Below, piece after piece: positions 35,140 to 45,200 of a stretch of DNA of 64,000 nt (the first letter of the stretch is position 1; each line of letters opens with the position of its first letter). The position numbers and the translations under genes are program-made. Source of the stretch: JAEINY01 sp942490535. GTDB taxonomy: Bacteria; Bacteroidota; Bacteroidia; Bacteroidales; Marinilabiliaceae. The stretch is taken from positions 62,001-126,000 of the forward strand of contig CALNXQ010000003.1 of the NCBI GenBank assembly GCA_942490535.1, written 5' to 3'. A model generated the notes under the pieces. The model saw nothing but the letters and a program-made list of their open reading frames with translations. It searched no databases and was not told the DNA's origin.

Positions 35140-36212
35140 TGACGGGAAACTGTTTCCTGAATATGCTTTTTCACGTCGCTAAACCGATCCGAAGAAATGT
35201 AATCAAGTGTTGTTTCAGGCAGCAATCCCTCCAACTCTTCTTCACGGCCTTCACGAATGGCTTCACGCACTTTGGTGGCACTGATAAATCCACCACTGAA
35301 CCCCTCTATTTTCTTGCGTGGTACTTCCACAAAGGTAAGACTATTGGCCGGCAGTAAATCACGCATAACCCGGTTGTAAAGCTTTGTGGTTGCGCAATAA
35401 TCCTCTGTTCCCACATAACGACTATGAATGCCTAAAACAGGAACAATGTGTTCGCAAAAAAGAAGAATATCGAGCTCAGCTTGTTTTTGTGTGACCATGT
35501 CTGGCGACTCATTCTTCAGAAAATAGTTGGGAAAAGTAGCCGAAGAGACAATGTATTCGTCCCCACGCACCATTACCACATTGGGCAGATGCGCAATGCC
35601 TTCTTTTATAATTTCCCAACGATGTGAAAATGGAATTACAGACCGATCTTCTTCTACCACAAAAAGATATACTAATGCATTGGCCGCAGAAGCCTTTTCA
35701 ACCAAGTATTGATGCCCTAAAGTGAAAGGATTGCAATTCATCACAATGGCCGCCACGCTACCCATTTCCTGATCCACTCTAACGGATTGCAAATACTTTT
35801 TATAATCCTCAATACCCTTGTAACCAAACTCCATGACAGAAATCAAGGGCTCAGCAGACACAATGTGCTTGTACCCTAACCCAGAAAAACGCATGATATT
35901 TTCAGGACGCGTAAACACAAATGCTTGTTGAAACCACTCCATCACATGCTCGGTCAGATGTGTTACAATGCGAGCAAACGCTGTGGTTTCACGGAAAGAG
36001 GGTGCCACAGCTACATATTTCAAAATTTTTCCCTGAACCGAGCCGACTCCAACAATCTCATCATTGAGCGTATATAGCAGAACTGAATATTCAACTTCGG
36101 CAGGATCAAAATAAAATCCCATTGGAGATAAAAAACGACGAATCAGCTCCACATCATACCGGCTGGTTAAATCCGGTTCTTCTATTCTAAATTCGGTATT
36201 CTCGATCATCAC
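35136..36212 (-). CDS. citC: [Citrate (pro-3S)-lyase] ligase
   Basis: Acetate:SH-citrate lyase ligase that acetylates the citrate lyase prosthetic group with ATP. N-terminal GNAT-like part (ILKYVAVAPSFRETTAFARI), then the nucleotidyltransferase domain with MNCNPFTLGHQYLVEKA (HxGH-type) and the ISATKVREAI-like GGFISATKVREA segment. Length of 358 aa is usual. It is last in the leftward cit operon, 11 bp after citXG; its stop overlaps the stop of the convergent PP2C gene by 4 bp (CTTAATGA). Confidence 0.96.
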   Translation of the reverse strand: MMIENTEFRIEEPDLTSRYDVELIRRFLSPMGFYFDPAEVEYSVLLYTLNDEIVGVGSVQGKILKYVAVAPSFRETTAFARIVTHLTEHVMEWFQQAFVFTRPENIMRFSGLGYKHIVSAEPLISVMEFGYKGIEDYKKYLQSVRVDQEMGSVAAIVMNCNPFTLGHQYLVEKASAANALVYLFVVEEDRSVIPFSHRWEIIKEGIAHLPNVVMVRGDEYIVSSATFPNYFLKNESPDMVTQKQAELDILLFCEHIVPVLGIHSRYVGTEDYCATTKLYNRVMRDLLPANSLTFVEVPRKKIEGFSGGFISATKVREAIREGREEELEGLLPETTLDYISSDRFSDVKKHIQETVSRH

Positions 36213-36223
36213 ACTCTCCCCTT

Positions 36224-37633
36224 CTAAAAAGCTTTTTTACAATAATAAACGAATAATGTTACCGATAACAAATCGGCTGATCCACCGGACGAAATCCGAT
36301 TGGAGGTACACCACTCATCTAATTCCAGGTATTTTTGATCTGATCCCCTATCCCATTCGTGCAAAGCCTCCACTGCTTTTCGCTTCAATTCCTCAAGTAC
36401 CTTTTTACCGTGTCGATACAACACATTCGTATCGTTGTTCACGGACATAATTTTCAATAAAACCGGAACTAATATGGGCTTCATCTTTGTATCACGAGCC
36501 ACCAGCTCATCTCCATCCAAACGACTGATCAGCTCAGGCAATGCATGATGCAATACCGTTGGTAATCCTTGCTCAACTTCACCTCTGGCACCCGCTCCTT
36601 GCAATCCATATTTCAAAAAGCAATTTTGACCATGCGTCAAAGCTTCGTCACGGGGCTTCAAATTATACAATTCACGCTGCACTATACCTTTACTCAATTG
36701 CTGAATCACCGAGGCAAAAATACCTGTTTTGAACTTCCCCTTCTTACATACCGATCGGACAGCAGCAAACATGGCAATCTCCAACAGAAAAATAGCTCCC
36801 TTATGCGTATTCACCCCTTGAGTCACTTGAAACATTTCCCGTTCCATTTCCAATCCAATTTCCCGGATTTCCGGCAAAGCCAGATCCAGATTCGGACTTT
36901 TAAAGCGTCCGGCCATCTGCCCCACCTTTTGATAATAGGGTGCCAATACGCCCACAGAACTCATAAATGTAGAGAAATCCATATCGGTATGGCCGCCGGA
37001 TGATGTGCGGGAAACCAACCCCGGTTTTGGGGATAGCGACACCTCGTGCAACAATCCAGACACCGCAAAACCAGCCATTTTAGTAGCTGCCTGATCGATT
37101 TGTTCGTCCATCAAAAAAACCACAATGGCCTTTTGCATACTTTCACGAATCTCATCGGGGGTATGGTTGTTGTATTTGCGACACCATTGCACCGGTTTAT
37201 CAGGACATAAAAAACAACGTTTATGCTTCCCTGAAGAAATCACCTTACCTTCCACATCCATTACATCAGCGTCAATAATTCGCCCCAAAGGATGCTTCTC
37301 TTCAAATAACTCAGTCAGTTCTTTTAGTTCAGCAGCGCCGATTCGTTTTTCTGACACCTTATAAATAATACACTCACCAGCTTCATCTTCAAAAAATTGC
37401 TCTTCCCACTGCAACGCAATTACATGACTTTGAAGAAACAATTCAAAACGGGCTTTTACCGACTTTAAAAAGGCTGTAAAAGTGTCCGATTTTTTGGGGA
37501 AACCTGGAATATTTAATTGCAAAGAGATCAAATGAAATCCCTGGTTGATCATTGCCTTTTTATACTGCCAGCGAATTTCGCGTGACTTTAAGAGCTGGCC
37601 GGGGACTTCATTATTTTTAGGGGCTGTATCCAT
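36224..37633 (-). CDS. citXG: Fused CitX-CitG: holo-citrate lyase synthase / triphosphoribosyl-dephospho-CoA synthase
   Basis: Bifunctional maturation enzyme for the citrate lyase prosthetic group. Residues 1 to about 175 are CitX-like (phosphoribosyl-dephospho-CoA transferase: PLGRIIDADVMD, and a Cys-rich KRCFLCPDKPVQWCRKY segment). The remainder is CitG-like (triphosphoribosyl-dephospho-CoA synthase: HEVSLSPKPGLVSRTSSGGH, GVNTHKGAIFLL, and a C-terminal RISSGGSADLLSVTLF). Fused CitXG forms are known in other bacteria. It lies 2 bp after citF and 11 bp before citC. Confidence 0.95.
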   Translation of the reverse strand: MDTAPKNNEVPGQLLKSREIRWQYKKAMINQGFHLISLQLNIPGFPKKSDTFTAFLKSVKARFELFLQSHVIALQWEEQFFEDEAGECIIYKVSEKRIGAAELKELTELFEEKHPLGRIIDADVMDVEGKVISSGKHKRCFLCPDKPVQWCRKYNNHTPDEIRESMQKAIVVFLMDEQIDQAATKMAGFAVSGLLHEVSLSPKPGLVSRTSSGGHTDMDFSTFMSSVGVLAPYYQKVGQMAGRFKSPNLDLALPEIREIGLEMEREMFQVTQGVNTHKGAIFLLEIAMFAAVRSVCKKGKFKTGIFASVIQQLSKGIVQRELYNLKPRDEALTHGQNCFLKYGLQGAGARGEVEQGLPTVLHHALPELISRLDGDELVARDTKMKPILVPVLLKIMSVNNDTNVLYRHGKKVLEELKRKAVEALHEWDRGSDQKYLELDEWCTSNRISSGGSADLLSVTLFVYYCKKAF

Positions 37634-37635
37634 GC

Positions 37636-39189
37636 TTACTCTTTCACTTGGCGAATCACATCAATAATGGTTCCATCGCGATACTCAACCACACCAACCA
37701 CACGATCAGTAAACTCCACCTCTTGTGCCACTCCGGTAATTTTCTCAACCTCATTTGCTAAATCAGAGATTTCCTTCACCGGATAACCGGCATCAACCAA
37801 TCGCTTCTTCAACTCCTGCTGATTCGGGTTTACACAAATACCACGTTCTGTCACCAGCACATCAATGCTTTCACCCGGCGTAACAATGGTATGTACTTTT
37901 TTCTTCACAATTGGAATGCGTCCCCTAAAAGAAGGACAAACCGCCACCGTTAAGTTGGCACCGGAAGCGGTATCACTATGACCGCCGGATGCTCCCCGCA
38001 CATACCCTTCAGACCCGGTGATGACATTTACATTAAAATCAGTATCAATCTCCAATGCACCCAGCACTACAACATCCAGTTTATTGGTCATACACCCACA
38101 ATTAAAAGGGTTGGCATACAAACCAGCAGGTATCTCAATATGGTACTGATTATTCATTAATGAAGAACTCACGGCAGCATCAAAGGACTGGACATCAAAA
38201 ATAGACCGAAACAGACCTTCATTCAACATATCCACTCCATACGAAGTGATGCCACCAAGGATAAAACTACCTTTAATCGCGCGCACTTTCATTATTTCAC
38301 GGATATACTTAGCGACTGCTAAGGAAGCACCTCCCGCTCCTACCTGAAAACTAAACCCATCTTTCAATTCACCCGATTGTTCAATGACTTTTGCTGCCAA
38401 ATGTGCGATGCGCAAATCCATAGGTGATTTTGTAATACGAGTAGTATCCCCGGCAATTTTTGAAGGATCGCCGATGGAATCGACTTTCACCACATAATCG
38501 ACGTAATTTTGACGAACAGACTGTGGTACACATGGGTAATCCACTAAATTATCAGTCACAATAATTACTTGTCTGGCATACCAGGCATCGATGGATGCAT
38601 ACCCCATGGATCCAAAGGCCGACGGCCCATGCGATCCGGTAGCATTACCTTCATTATCAGCTGCCGATGCAGCCAAAATGGCCAGGTCAATTTTAATGCG
38701 CCCAGTATGAACAGCCCGTACTCTGCCACCATGTGAATGAATGACAAAAGGCTTCTTAAGCACCCCCAAAGCTGCAGCCTTACCCAGTTCACCACGAATA
38801 CCACTGGTATAAATCTGAGAAATCGTACCATCTTCAATATATGGTAAAATGGGTTCATGAGCCGAGGTGAGACTACTGGAAGCTAAAGTCATATCTTTAA
38901 TTCCCAATTCAGCTAAAATCTGAATAGATTTAACCAACACATCATCACCACCTCGCAAGTGATGATGAAAGGAAACCGTCATGCCATCATGTGGATTTGT
39001 TTTTAAGATGGCTTCTTTCAACGTTGCACACATCTTATCGGCATGGGGCAATTTTGCTTTTACCGGAGGAGGAACGGTTGTTTCATCCATCCACCCCTTT
39101 TTCAATTTTGTGAAAGCTCCTCCAAATGGATGAAGTTGCCCTAACCCTTCCAGAAAATCTGGTATATCTCTATCTAATGTATTTTTCAA
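37636..39189 (-). CDS. citF: Citrate lyase alpha subunit (citrate:acetyl-ACP transferase)
   Basis: Transfers the acetyl-ACP thioester to citrate. Visible motifs: MTVSFHHHLRGGDDVL near the N-terminus, HSHGGRVRAVHTG, NPFNCGCMTNKLDVVVLGALEID, GGHSDTASGANLTVAVCPSFRGR, and a C-terminal VTERGICVNP. Length of 517 aa is normal for CitF. Middle gene of the cit operon, 45 bp after citE and overlapping the citXG leader by 2 bp. Confidence 0.97.
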   Translation of the reverse strand: MKNTLDRDIPDFLEGLGQLHPFGGAFTKLKKGWMDETTVPPPVKAKLPHADKMCATLKEAILKTNPHDGMTVSFHHHLRGGDDVLVKSIQILAELGIKDMTLASSSLTSAHEPILPYIEDGTISQIYTSGIRGELGKAAALGVLKKPFVIHSHGGRVRAVHTGRIKIDLAILAASAADNEGNATGSHGPSAFGSMGYASIDAWYARQVIIVTDNLVDYPCVPQSVRQNYVDYVVKVDSIGDPSKIAGDTTRITKSPMDLRIAHLAAKVIEQSGELKDGFSFQVGAGGASLAVAKYIREIMKVRAIKGSFILGGITSYGVDMLNEGLFRSIFDVQSFDAAVSSSLMNNQYHIEIPAGLYANPFNCGCMTNKLDVVVLGALEIDTDFNVNVITGSEGYVRGASGGHSDTASGANLTVAVCPSFRGRIPIVKKKVHTIVTPGESIDVLVTERGICVNPNQQELKKRLVDAGYPVKEISDLANEVEKITGVAQEVEFTDRVVGVVEYRDGTIIDVIRQVKE

Positions 39190-39234
39190 GGCACTTGATT
39201 TTTAGATAAATCAACTTTTTAAAACACTCTACTT

Positions 39235-40128
39235 TTACAACGTACTTAAATCGACATCTGCCATTTCAAGCACCCGAATTGCTCTTTGAACCACAGGCGC
39301 ATCCACCATTTTTCCATCCACAGCAAATACACCAATTCCCTCCGCCGTATTTCGCTCAAAGGCTTTATAAATTTTCGCTGCCTTACGAATCTCCTTTTCA
39401 GTTGGGGTAAACACGTCGTTTACTATTTCAATCTGACGCGGATTGATAATGGCTTTACCCGTGAAACCTAACTTCTTGATATACTCTGTTTCAGCACGCA
39501 AACCCTCCTCATCATCCACATCTACATACACCGTATCAAACACGTCAATTTTGCAGGCTTTGGCGGCCATCACAATCTGCTTACGTGCATAATCAATACC
39601 AATGCCATCATTGGCTTTAACCAACTGCATGTCCGCAGCCAAATCTTGTCCACCAATGGAAATTGCATCAATACGTGGTGAAAAACGAGCTAATTTATAG
39701 ACGTTTTCAACCCCAAGGGCTGTTTCGATCATCACATGCAATTTCATCTGATCATGCGGCAACCCATTTGCCGATTCGATTTCATGTACAATATCCAAAA
39801 CACGCTGCAATTCATCCGTCGTCTCCACCTTAGGTAGACGCAGTGCATGTGGCTGCAATGGAACAATGGCACGCAGATCTTCTTCACCAAAAGGGGTATC
39901 AATGTGATTCACCCGCACTGTTACTTCACACAGTTCATAATCAATATGCTTTAACATGTGTGAAACAAGAATACGGGCTGCATCTTTCTGGTTCAAAGCC
40001 ACGGCATCCTCCAGATCTAAAAGAATTCCGTCGGCCCCGTATACACCTCCTTGCTGTAACATCGCCGGATTATTACCGGGAATATATAGCATGGTCCGTC
40101 GTTTAAAAGTATAATTTTTCTGGCTCAT
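39235..40128 (-). CDS. citE: Citrate lyase beta subunit (citryl-ACP lyase)
   Basis: TIM-barrel lyase that cleaves citryl-ACP to oxaloacetate and acetyl-ACP. Motifs: RTMLYIPGNNPAMLQQG, GILLDLEDAV, VNHIDTPFGEEDL, LPKVETTDEL, VMIETALGVENVYKLA, and FTGKAIINPRQIEIVNDVF with the metal-binding Glu/Asp. Length of 297 aa is normal. It follows citD by 8 bp. Confidence 0.97.
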   Translation of the reverse strand: MSQKNYTFKRRTMLYIPGNNPAMLQQGGVYGADGILLDLEDAVALNQKDAARILVSHMLKHIDYELCEVTVRVNHIDTPFGEEDLRAIVPLQPHALRLPKVETTDELQRVLDIVHEIESANGLPHDQMKLHVMIETALGVENVYKLARFSPRIDAISIGGQDLAADMQLVKANDGIGIDYARKQIVMAAKACKIDVFDTVYVDVDDEEGLRAETEYIKKLGFTGKAIINPRQIEIVNDVFTPTEKEIRKAAKIYKAFERNTAEGIGVFAVDGKMVDAPVVQRAIRVLEMADVDLSTL

Positions 40129-40136
40129 GATCTCTG

Positions 40137-40427
40137 TTAAATTAGGGTTCCGGATTGCAGACCAGCCGATCGCTTGAGTGCTGTTTCCAATCGGGCCGAA
40201 ATAGTAGGAGACAAGGCGCCTTTATCATTCACGATGATGCGCACATCTTTCACCTCCCAATGGTCTAATTCGTTGTTTATCTGACTTTGCAACTCCTCTC
40301 CAAACTGCTTCATCACAATGGACTGCAATTCAATTTGACGACCTGCTCCGGCGTCCAGTGGCTCTACCATAATAAGAACATCACTTGATTCAAAACTACC
40401 GGCTTGTGCTTTAACTTTTAGCTCCAT
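40137..40427 (-). CDS. citD: Citrate lyase acyl carrier protein (gamma subunit)
   Basis: 96-aa acyl carrier subunit; the prosthetic group is carried on Ser14 in AGSFESSDVLIMVEP, matching the known CitD site. First gene of the operon citD-citE-citF-citXG-citC. The 316-bp region upstream, shared with the divergent PAS-LuxR regulator, should hold the operon promoter. Confidence 0.96.
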   Translation of the reverse strand: MELKVKAQAGSFESSDVLIMVEPLDAGAGRQIELQSIVMKQFGEELQSQINNELDHWEVKDVRIIVNDKGALSPTISARLETALKRSAGLQSGTLI

Positions 40428-40743
40428 GCAATTCGATTAAAGAAAAATTTCAACAAATATATATACTATATGTTCTTATTCTCAATAAAAAAAACTATTC
40501 TATAACATATTTTTCTCCACACACCCCAATTAAAACACCCAAGACTCTGAAACAAATATACATACCACCCAACATGATTTACTCCCACTAAATAACAAAG
40601 CAAAAATCATACGCTAAATACTCCTGAAAAATCAGATCCATTAATTACCAACAAAGCCCTTACAATAACATCACATCCATTTAGTAAACATTCCGTTATT
40701 CAAATCAGTTCACTATTTTTACAGCTGACCAATATGTAGACCA
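40428..40743. other. Divergent control region between the cit operon and the PAS-LuxR regulator
   Basis: 316 bp, strongly A/T-rich. Two minus-strand TATATTTG elements (40461-40454 and 40560-40553) are candidate -7 boxes for citD; neither has a clean TTTG 19 bp upstream. A short inverted pattern TATATACTATATG is at 40457-40471. No open frame seen. Confidence 0.5.
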
Positions 40744-41528
40744 ATGGAGAATTATGCGTTTTTAATGCAACGATATGGAGAGCTTCTAAACAGACAAGAT
40801 TTTGATCTTACCAAGATTGATGATTCCAGATTTGAAATGCATAAACCCTTTTTAAAACAATTGGATGCCATTGAGAGTGGGGGTGTTTTAGTTTTCGATA
40901 CCATCAAACGGGAACACATCTATATTTCACCCTCATTTGCCCATCTATTTGGATATAATGTGGATGACATGCATGATACCGGGAATGATTTTTTTGACAG
41001 TCGTGTGCACCCCGAAGACGCTTTGATGCTCTTAAAATCGGGCATCTGCCACTTAGAATATTTTTTTCCAGGCCGAATGAACAGCGTAAAGACCTCAAAT
41101 TTAAACTCATCAATGAATATCGTATTAATAATGAAGATGATAAATACATTCGTGTCATTGAGCAGTTTGTGCCTTTAGAAAGAGATCACAAAGGAAATAT
41201 ATGGCTCGTTTTATCAGTTATGGATATTTCACCCGAACAAGCGATTGATTTACCCGGAAGAAGCCGTTTACACGTGGTGACCACTGGTGAACTTTTTGAA
41301 TTTCCACCCAAAGCAGAGGTGGATCTAAGTGAAATACTCACCAAAAGAGAAACTGAAATACTTCAACTCATTGCCAAAGGACTTATCAGCAAACAAATCG
41401 CGGACAGTTTGTTTATTAGTGTCAATACAGTGAATACGCACCGTCAGCGCATTATTGAAAAACTAAATGTTTCCAATACATTTGAGGCCATTCAATTTGC
41501 CCATCAAATTGGATTATTTGCCAGTTAA
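40744..41528 (+). pseudogene. PAS-LuxR-type transcriptional regulator, frame broken at a T7 run
   Basis: Read in one frame from 40744 the protein has a PAS-like sensor part (LVFDTIKREHIYISPSFAHLFGYNVDDM). At the T7 run 41061-41067 the frame must shift by -1, after which it continues as RPNEQRKDLKFKLINEYRI and ends in a LuxR-type helix-turn-helix (LTKRETEILQLIAKG, VNTVNTHRQRIIEKLNVS). The restored product would be about 261 aa. The zero frame otherwise stops at 41178, and the HTH part alone is open from 41169. The run reads T TTT TTT in the zero frame, a perfect -1 slippery heptamer, so real slippage, a mutation or an assembly error are all possible. Divergent from citD, so it may control citrate lyase. 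Confidence 0.75.
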
Positions 41529-41564
41529 ACACCACTTAGTTACTATAATAAATCACACTTCAGA

Positions 41565-42071
41565 TTAAGCCATATTAGGCGAGTTGATAATTGTAGCATC
41601 TTCCTCATCATTGGCTCCATTTCGGTGGTTCATAACAACGAGGGTACAATAGTAAACCAGAATGACGGCAGGAACACTCAGAATCATCCAGGCCAAAACA
41701 CCATAGAGATTCCAGATTCCCAGTAATCGAATTCCCCCAATTACGTCTTCCTTAAATACACCAAGCAGAAAACGACCTGAAAAAGCCATTTGCTCATTCG
41801 AAAACCACCCCACTCCAAGCTTTATAAAAGGCACAAAACCTAATAATTGCAGGGGATAAACCGCAGAATTTACAAATTGAATAATCACATGATTAAGTCG
41901 GAATATCCAGGCAAACAAAAAAGATAGAAAAATATTGACCCCAAAAAATGGAATCACACCCAAAGAAAATCCTATCCCAATAGCTAATGCAACTTTCGAA
42001 GGCGAAAGTTCAGCCGCAACTAATTCCTTAAAGCGGTTTAGGTGATTAACCGCCCACTCCTTTAGCTTCAC
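41565..42071 (-). CDS. DUF2062 membrane protein
   Basis: 168-aa integral membrane protein of the DUF2062 family. Family core LGVIPFFGVNIFLSFLFAWIFRLNHVIIQFVNSAVYPLQL spans the first helices, then a further membrane segment near the C-terminus (VLAWMILSVPAVILVYYCTLVV). Function unknown; in other bacteria the domain is often found with glycosyltransferases or lysophospholipid-related genes, none of which is adjacent here. It is convergent with the PAS-LuxR regulator. Confidence 0.85.
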   Translation of the reverse strand: MKLKEWAVNHLNRFKELVAAELSPSKVALAIGIGFSLGVIPFFGVNIFLSFLFAWIFRLNHVIIQFVNSAVYPLQLLGFVPFIKLGVGWFSNEQMAFSGRFLLGVFKEDVIGGIRLLGIWNLYGVLAWMILSVPAVILVYYCTLVVMNHRNGANDEEDATIINSPNMA

Positions 42072-42259
42072 ACGTTAATATTAGTAGTTATGCGAGTAAA
42101 TTTAACAATTAAATTCACACTTCCATGTTAACAATATGAATTCTATTAACCACCATACTAGAACTACCTAATTTTACGATCTTTAGAAAATATTTTTTTT
42201 TGAACTCAGACATAATCAGAAATAGTAAAACCTTGAGACTTTAGATTAAACCAACAGGA

Positions 42260-45200
42260 TTATTGACATGCGATGTAAAAGGAAAAGGTAGTGCCTTTAC
42301 CAAACTCAGACTCCACCCAAATATCGCCTCCCAACAATCGCACATATCTCTTGACAATATTCAATCCAAGGCCCATTCCACCATAAACAGTACCATCCAC
42401 ACTACTTACTTTTCTGAAAGCATCAAATATGACCTCCTGATATTCTGATTTGATACCAATCCCAGTATCTTCAACACGAAAAACAATAACAGAAGCTTCC
42501 GCGCCATCAGGCAAAACTATTTTTTTAGTGGGCTTCAATTCATCAACATCCACTTTTTGGACACACAGCTTAACATGACCTTTTTTTGTGAATTTCACAC
42601 CATTTCCCAAAAGATTGGTCAGTATTTGCTGCAGCCGTCGCGGATCGGTTTTAACAATACACTTTTCAGCTATGGAATCCAGTTCAAGTATAAGCTGTGT
42701 TTCCGGTGACTTTTCCTTAAAATACAGACTTTCAAAATATTTCTTCAAATACTCTACCAATTTAATTTCCTGATGATACATCTTCACCTGGCCTGATTCT
42801 ATGCCTGAGATGTCGACAATATCATCAATCAAAGCCAAAAGACTCTCGCCATTATCTAATATTCGTTTTAAGAAATCCTTTTGAGTAATCGGATCAAACT
42901 CATCCTCTACTAAAAGTGACGAAAACCCGATGATGGCATTCATGGGTGTGCGCACCTCATGGCTTAAATTTGCTAAAAATGCAGTTTTTAAACGATCCGA
43001 TTCTTCAGCCCTGACCTTTGCTTTTTCAAGATCAGCTGTTCGGGCATTTACCTGATCCTCCAAATAAATCCGATGATACTCCAACTCTTCCTTTTGCGCC
43101 ATAATCTCCTCCTGACTCTCCTCCAATTCTTCATTGGTGCGCTTCAACTCGATGGTTTTCTCATTTACCTTTTCTTCAAGAATGGCTTTCTGTCGTTTAT
43201 GAATTTGCCCCCGCAGCCAATATAAAAAATACCCCAAGGCTAAAGTCAATAAAATAGCAAACGAACGAAGCCACCATTGCTGATAAAACGGCGCTATAAT
43301 ATCAATCCTCACCGTATCCATGGCTGAATTCTCGATTCCTATAGCAAACTTCACTTTCACATGAAGCAGATAACTACCCGGCAGCAAATTAGTGAAAACA
43401 ATGGGCTGACTAACTGGTGATTCATACCACATCTTCTCATATCCTTCCAATTGCCACAGGACCACATTTTTTTCAGGCACACTGTGATTCAGTACCGCCG
43501 GGTAAAAACTTAATGGATGCTTTGTTGCTTTCAGCTGTATCCACTTCTTACCGTTTTCATTTTTAATTTTTTGCACTTTTGACTCTCCAACCGCATCTTG
43601 CACTAAAAACGATTTCACCACAATTTTTGGTTGATAAATGTGATCCTTGATGAGAGATGGATAAAAGGTGACAAAACCACCAATACCACCCAAACCAATT
43701 TCTCCATCAGCAGCCTGAAAATGCCCTCTTTCATTAAACTCATGACAAAAAGTACCTTCTGTTTGATCGTAATACCGATAATCTCCATTGACAGGATTAA
43801 AGCAAGTGATGCCAAAATTATTAGCAATCCAAAAGCAGCCGGAAGCATCTTTTTCAATACTATAAATATTATCTTTAAACGGCCCGATTCGATAATCCGT
43901 ATTCAGTGATTGGGTTTGCTCATCAAATAACAACAAACCGGCTCCATAAGTAGCCAACCACAACCTATTTTGGTCATCAAAATTCAAGTCCATTATCAAA
44001 TTAGGAATGGCACGATCAGTCGCAGGAGCAATGGCTGAATTAAAGAAAGTATAGGTTTGGTCCGGTTGATTAAATCGAATTAAGTATCCGGATTTTGAAC
44101 CAATCCACACTTGCTTGCGAACCGAATCCACTATTAAATCAGTCACACTGACAGTGCCGGATCCCATATATTCATCTGGGAACGGAAAAAAACGATTTTC
44201 ATTGGACAGGGGATTCCACCTTATGATACCTTGCCGATGTGACATCCACAGAGTACCATTTTCATCTTTATCAACAGCATAAAGCTCATTTCTGGATATG
44301 GGTAAGCCTTTCAATACCTCATGTGTCACATCGCTGATCTCATCGGCTCGGGCATTGTAAACAAACGCGCCGCTTGTGGAGGTAAAAAAATGCTCATCAT
44401 CCCCCATTGAAATACCATCTGTTAACATCAAATCCATAAGATTGCCTGGAAATGATATTTTTTCAAATCGCTCATTTTGGACCATTTTACGAAACACCCC
44501 ATCCCGATCGCAAAACCAATAAGCATCCTTTGAATCTTTATACAAAAAGAACAAACTAGCCACCTCCGAATCAGACATCTGACGAATATCAAATGCGATA
44601 AACTTATTGCGCCCAAAGTCAACTTTGGTGATACCCTGATTTGTTGATACCCATAATATCGGCTGTAGGCGAGAAACATACAAATCACTCACCACGTTAT
44701 CTATTAATGACTGGCTATTACCAGGCTCAGCTCTATAATTGATTACGTTTGAAAAATTATCCCCCATAAAAAAGAGCCCATCCTCCTCGGTACCCACCCA
44801 CACATTGCCTTGATGATCGACCACATGCTTGACTATTTTCTTTAAATCAGGATGATCAATCTCTATTTCATGAAAAGCCTTGTTTTTTTTATTGAAGCGA
44901 AAAAATCCATGATAAGTTGCGACCAACAACTCCTCTTTTCCTTCTTTGGATATCGAATTTATCTCATTTACCCGTAGCGTATCCTGCAAATCATACCAGC
45001 CCTGCAACTGTAGGTTTTGATCAAACCGGACCAATCCCCGATTAGTACCCGCCCAAATATCATTCTCGTCATTAAACAAACAATTGCAGCGACTCCCCCA
45101 AGGCTCATCACCGTCAGTATTAAAAATTTTGCTAAACGTCTTATTTGCCTTATGGTACTTAATAATTCCATAACCTTCCGTCCCCAGCAGCAAATAGTCC

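Noticed and set aside
36569..37003. 144-codon plus-strand frame
   Set aside because: Antisense shadow of citXG.
41169..41528. Independent 119-aa LuxR-type gene starting at 41169
   Set aside because: Upstream codons in the same frame continue the PAS part after the T7 run, so it is the second half of one broken gene.
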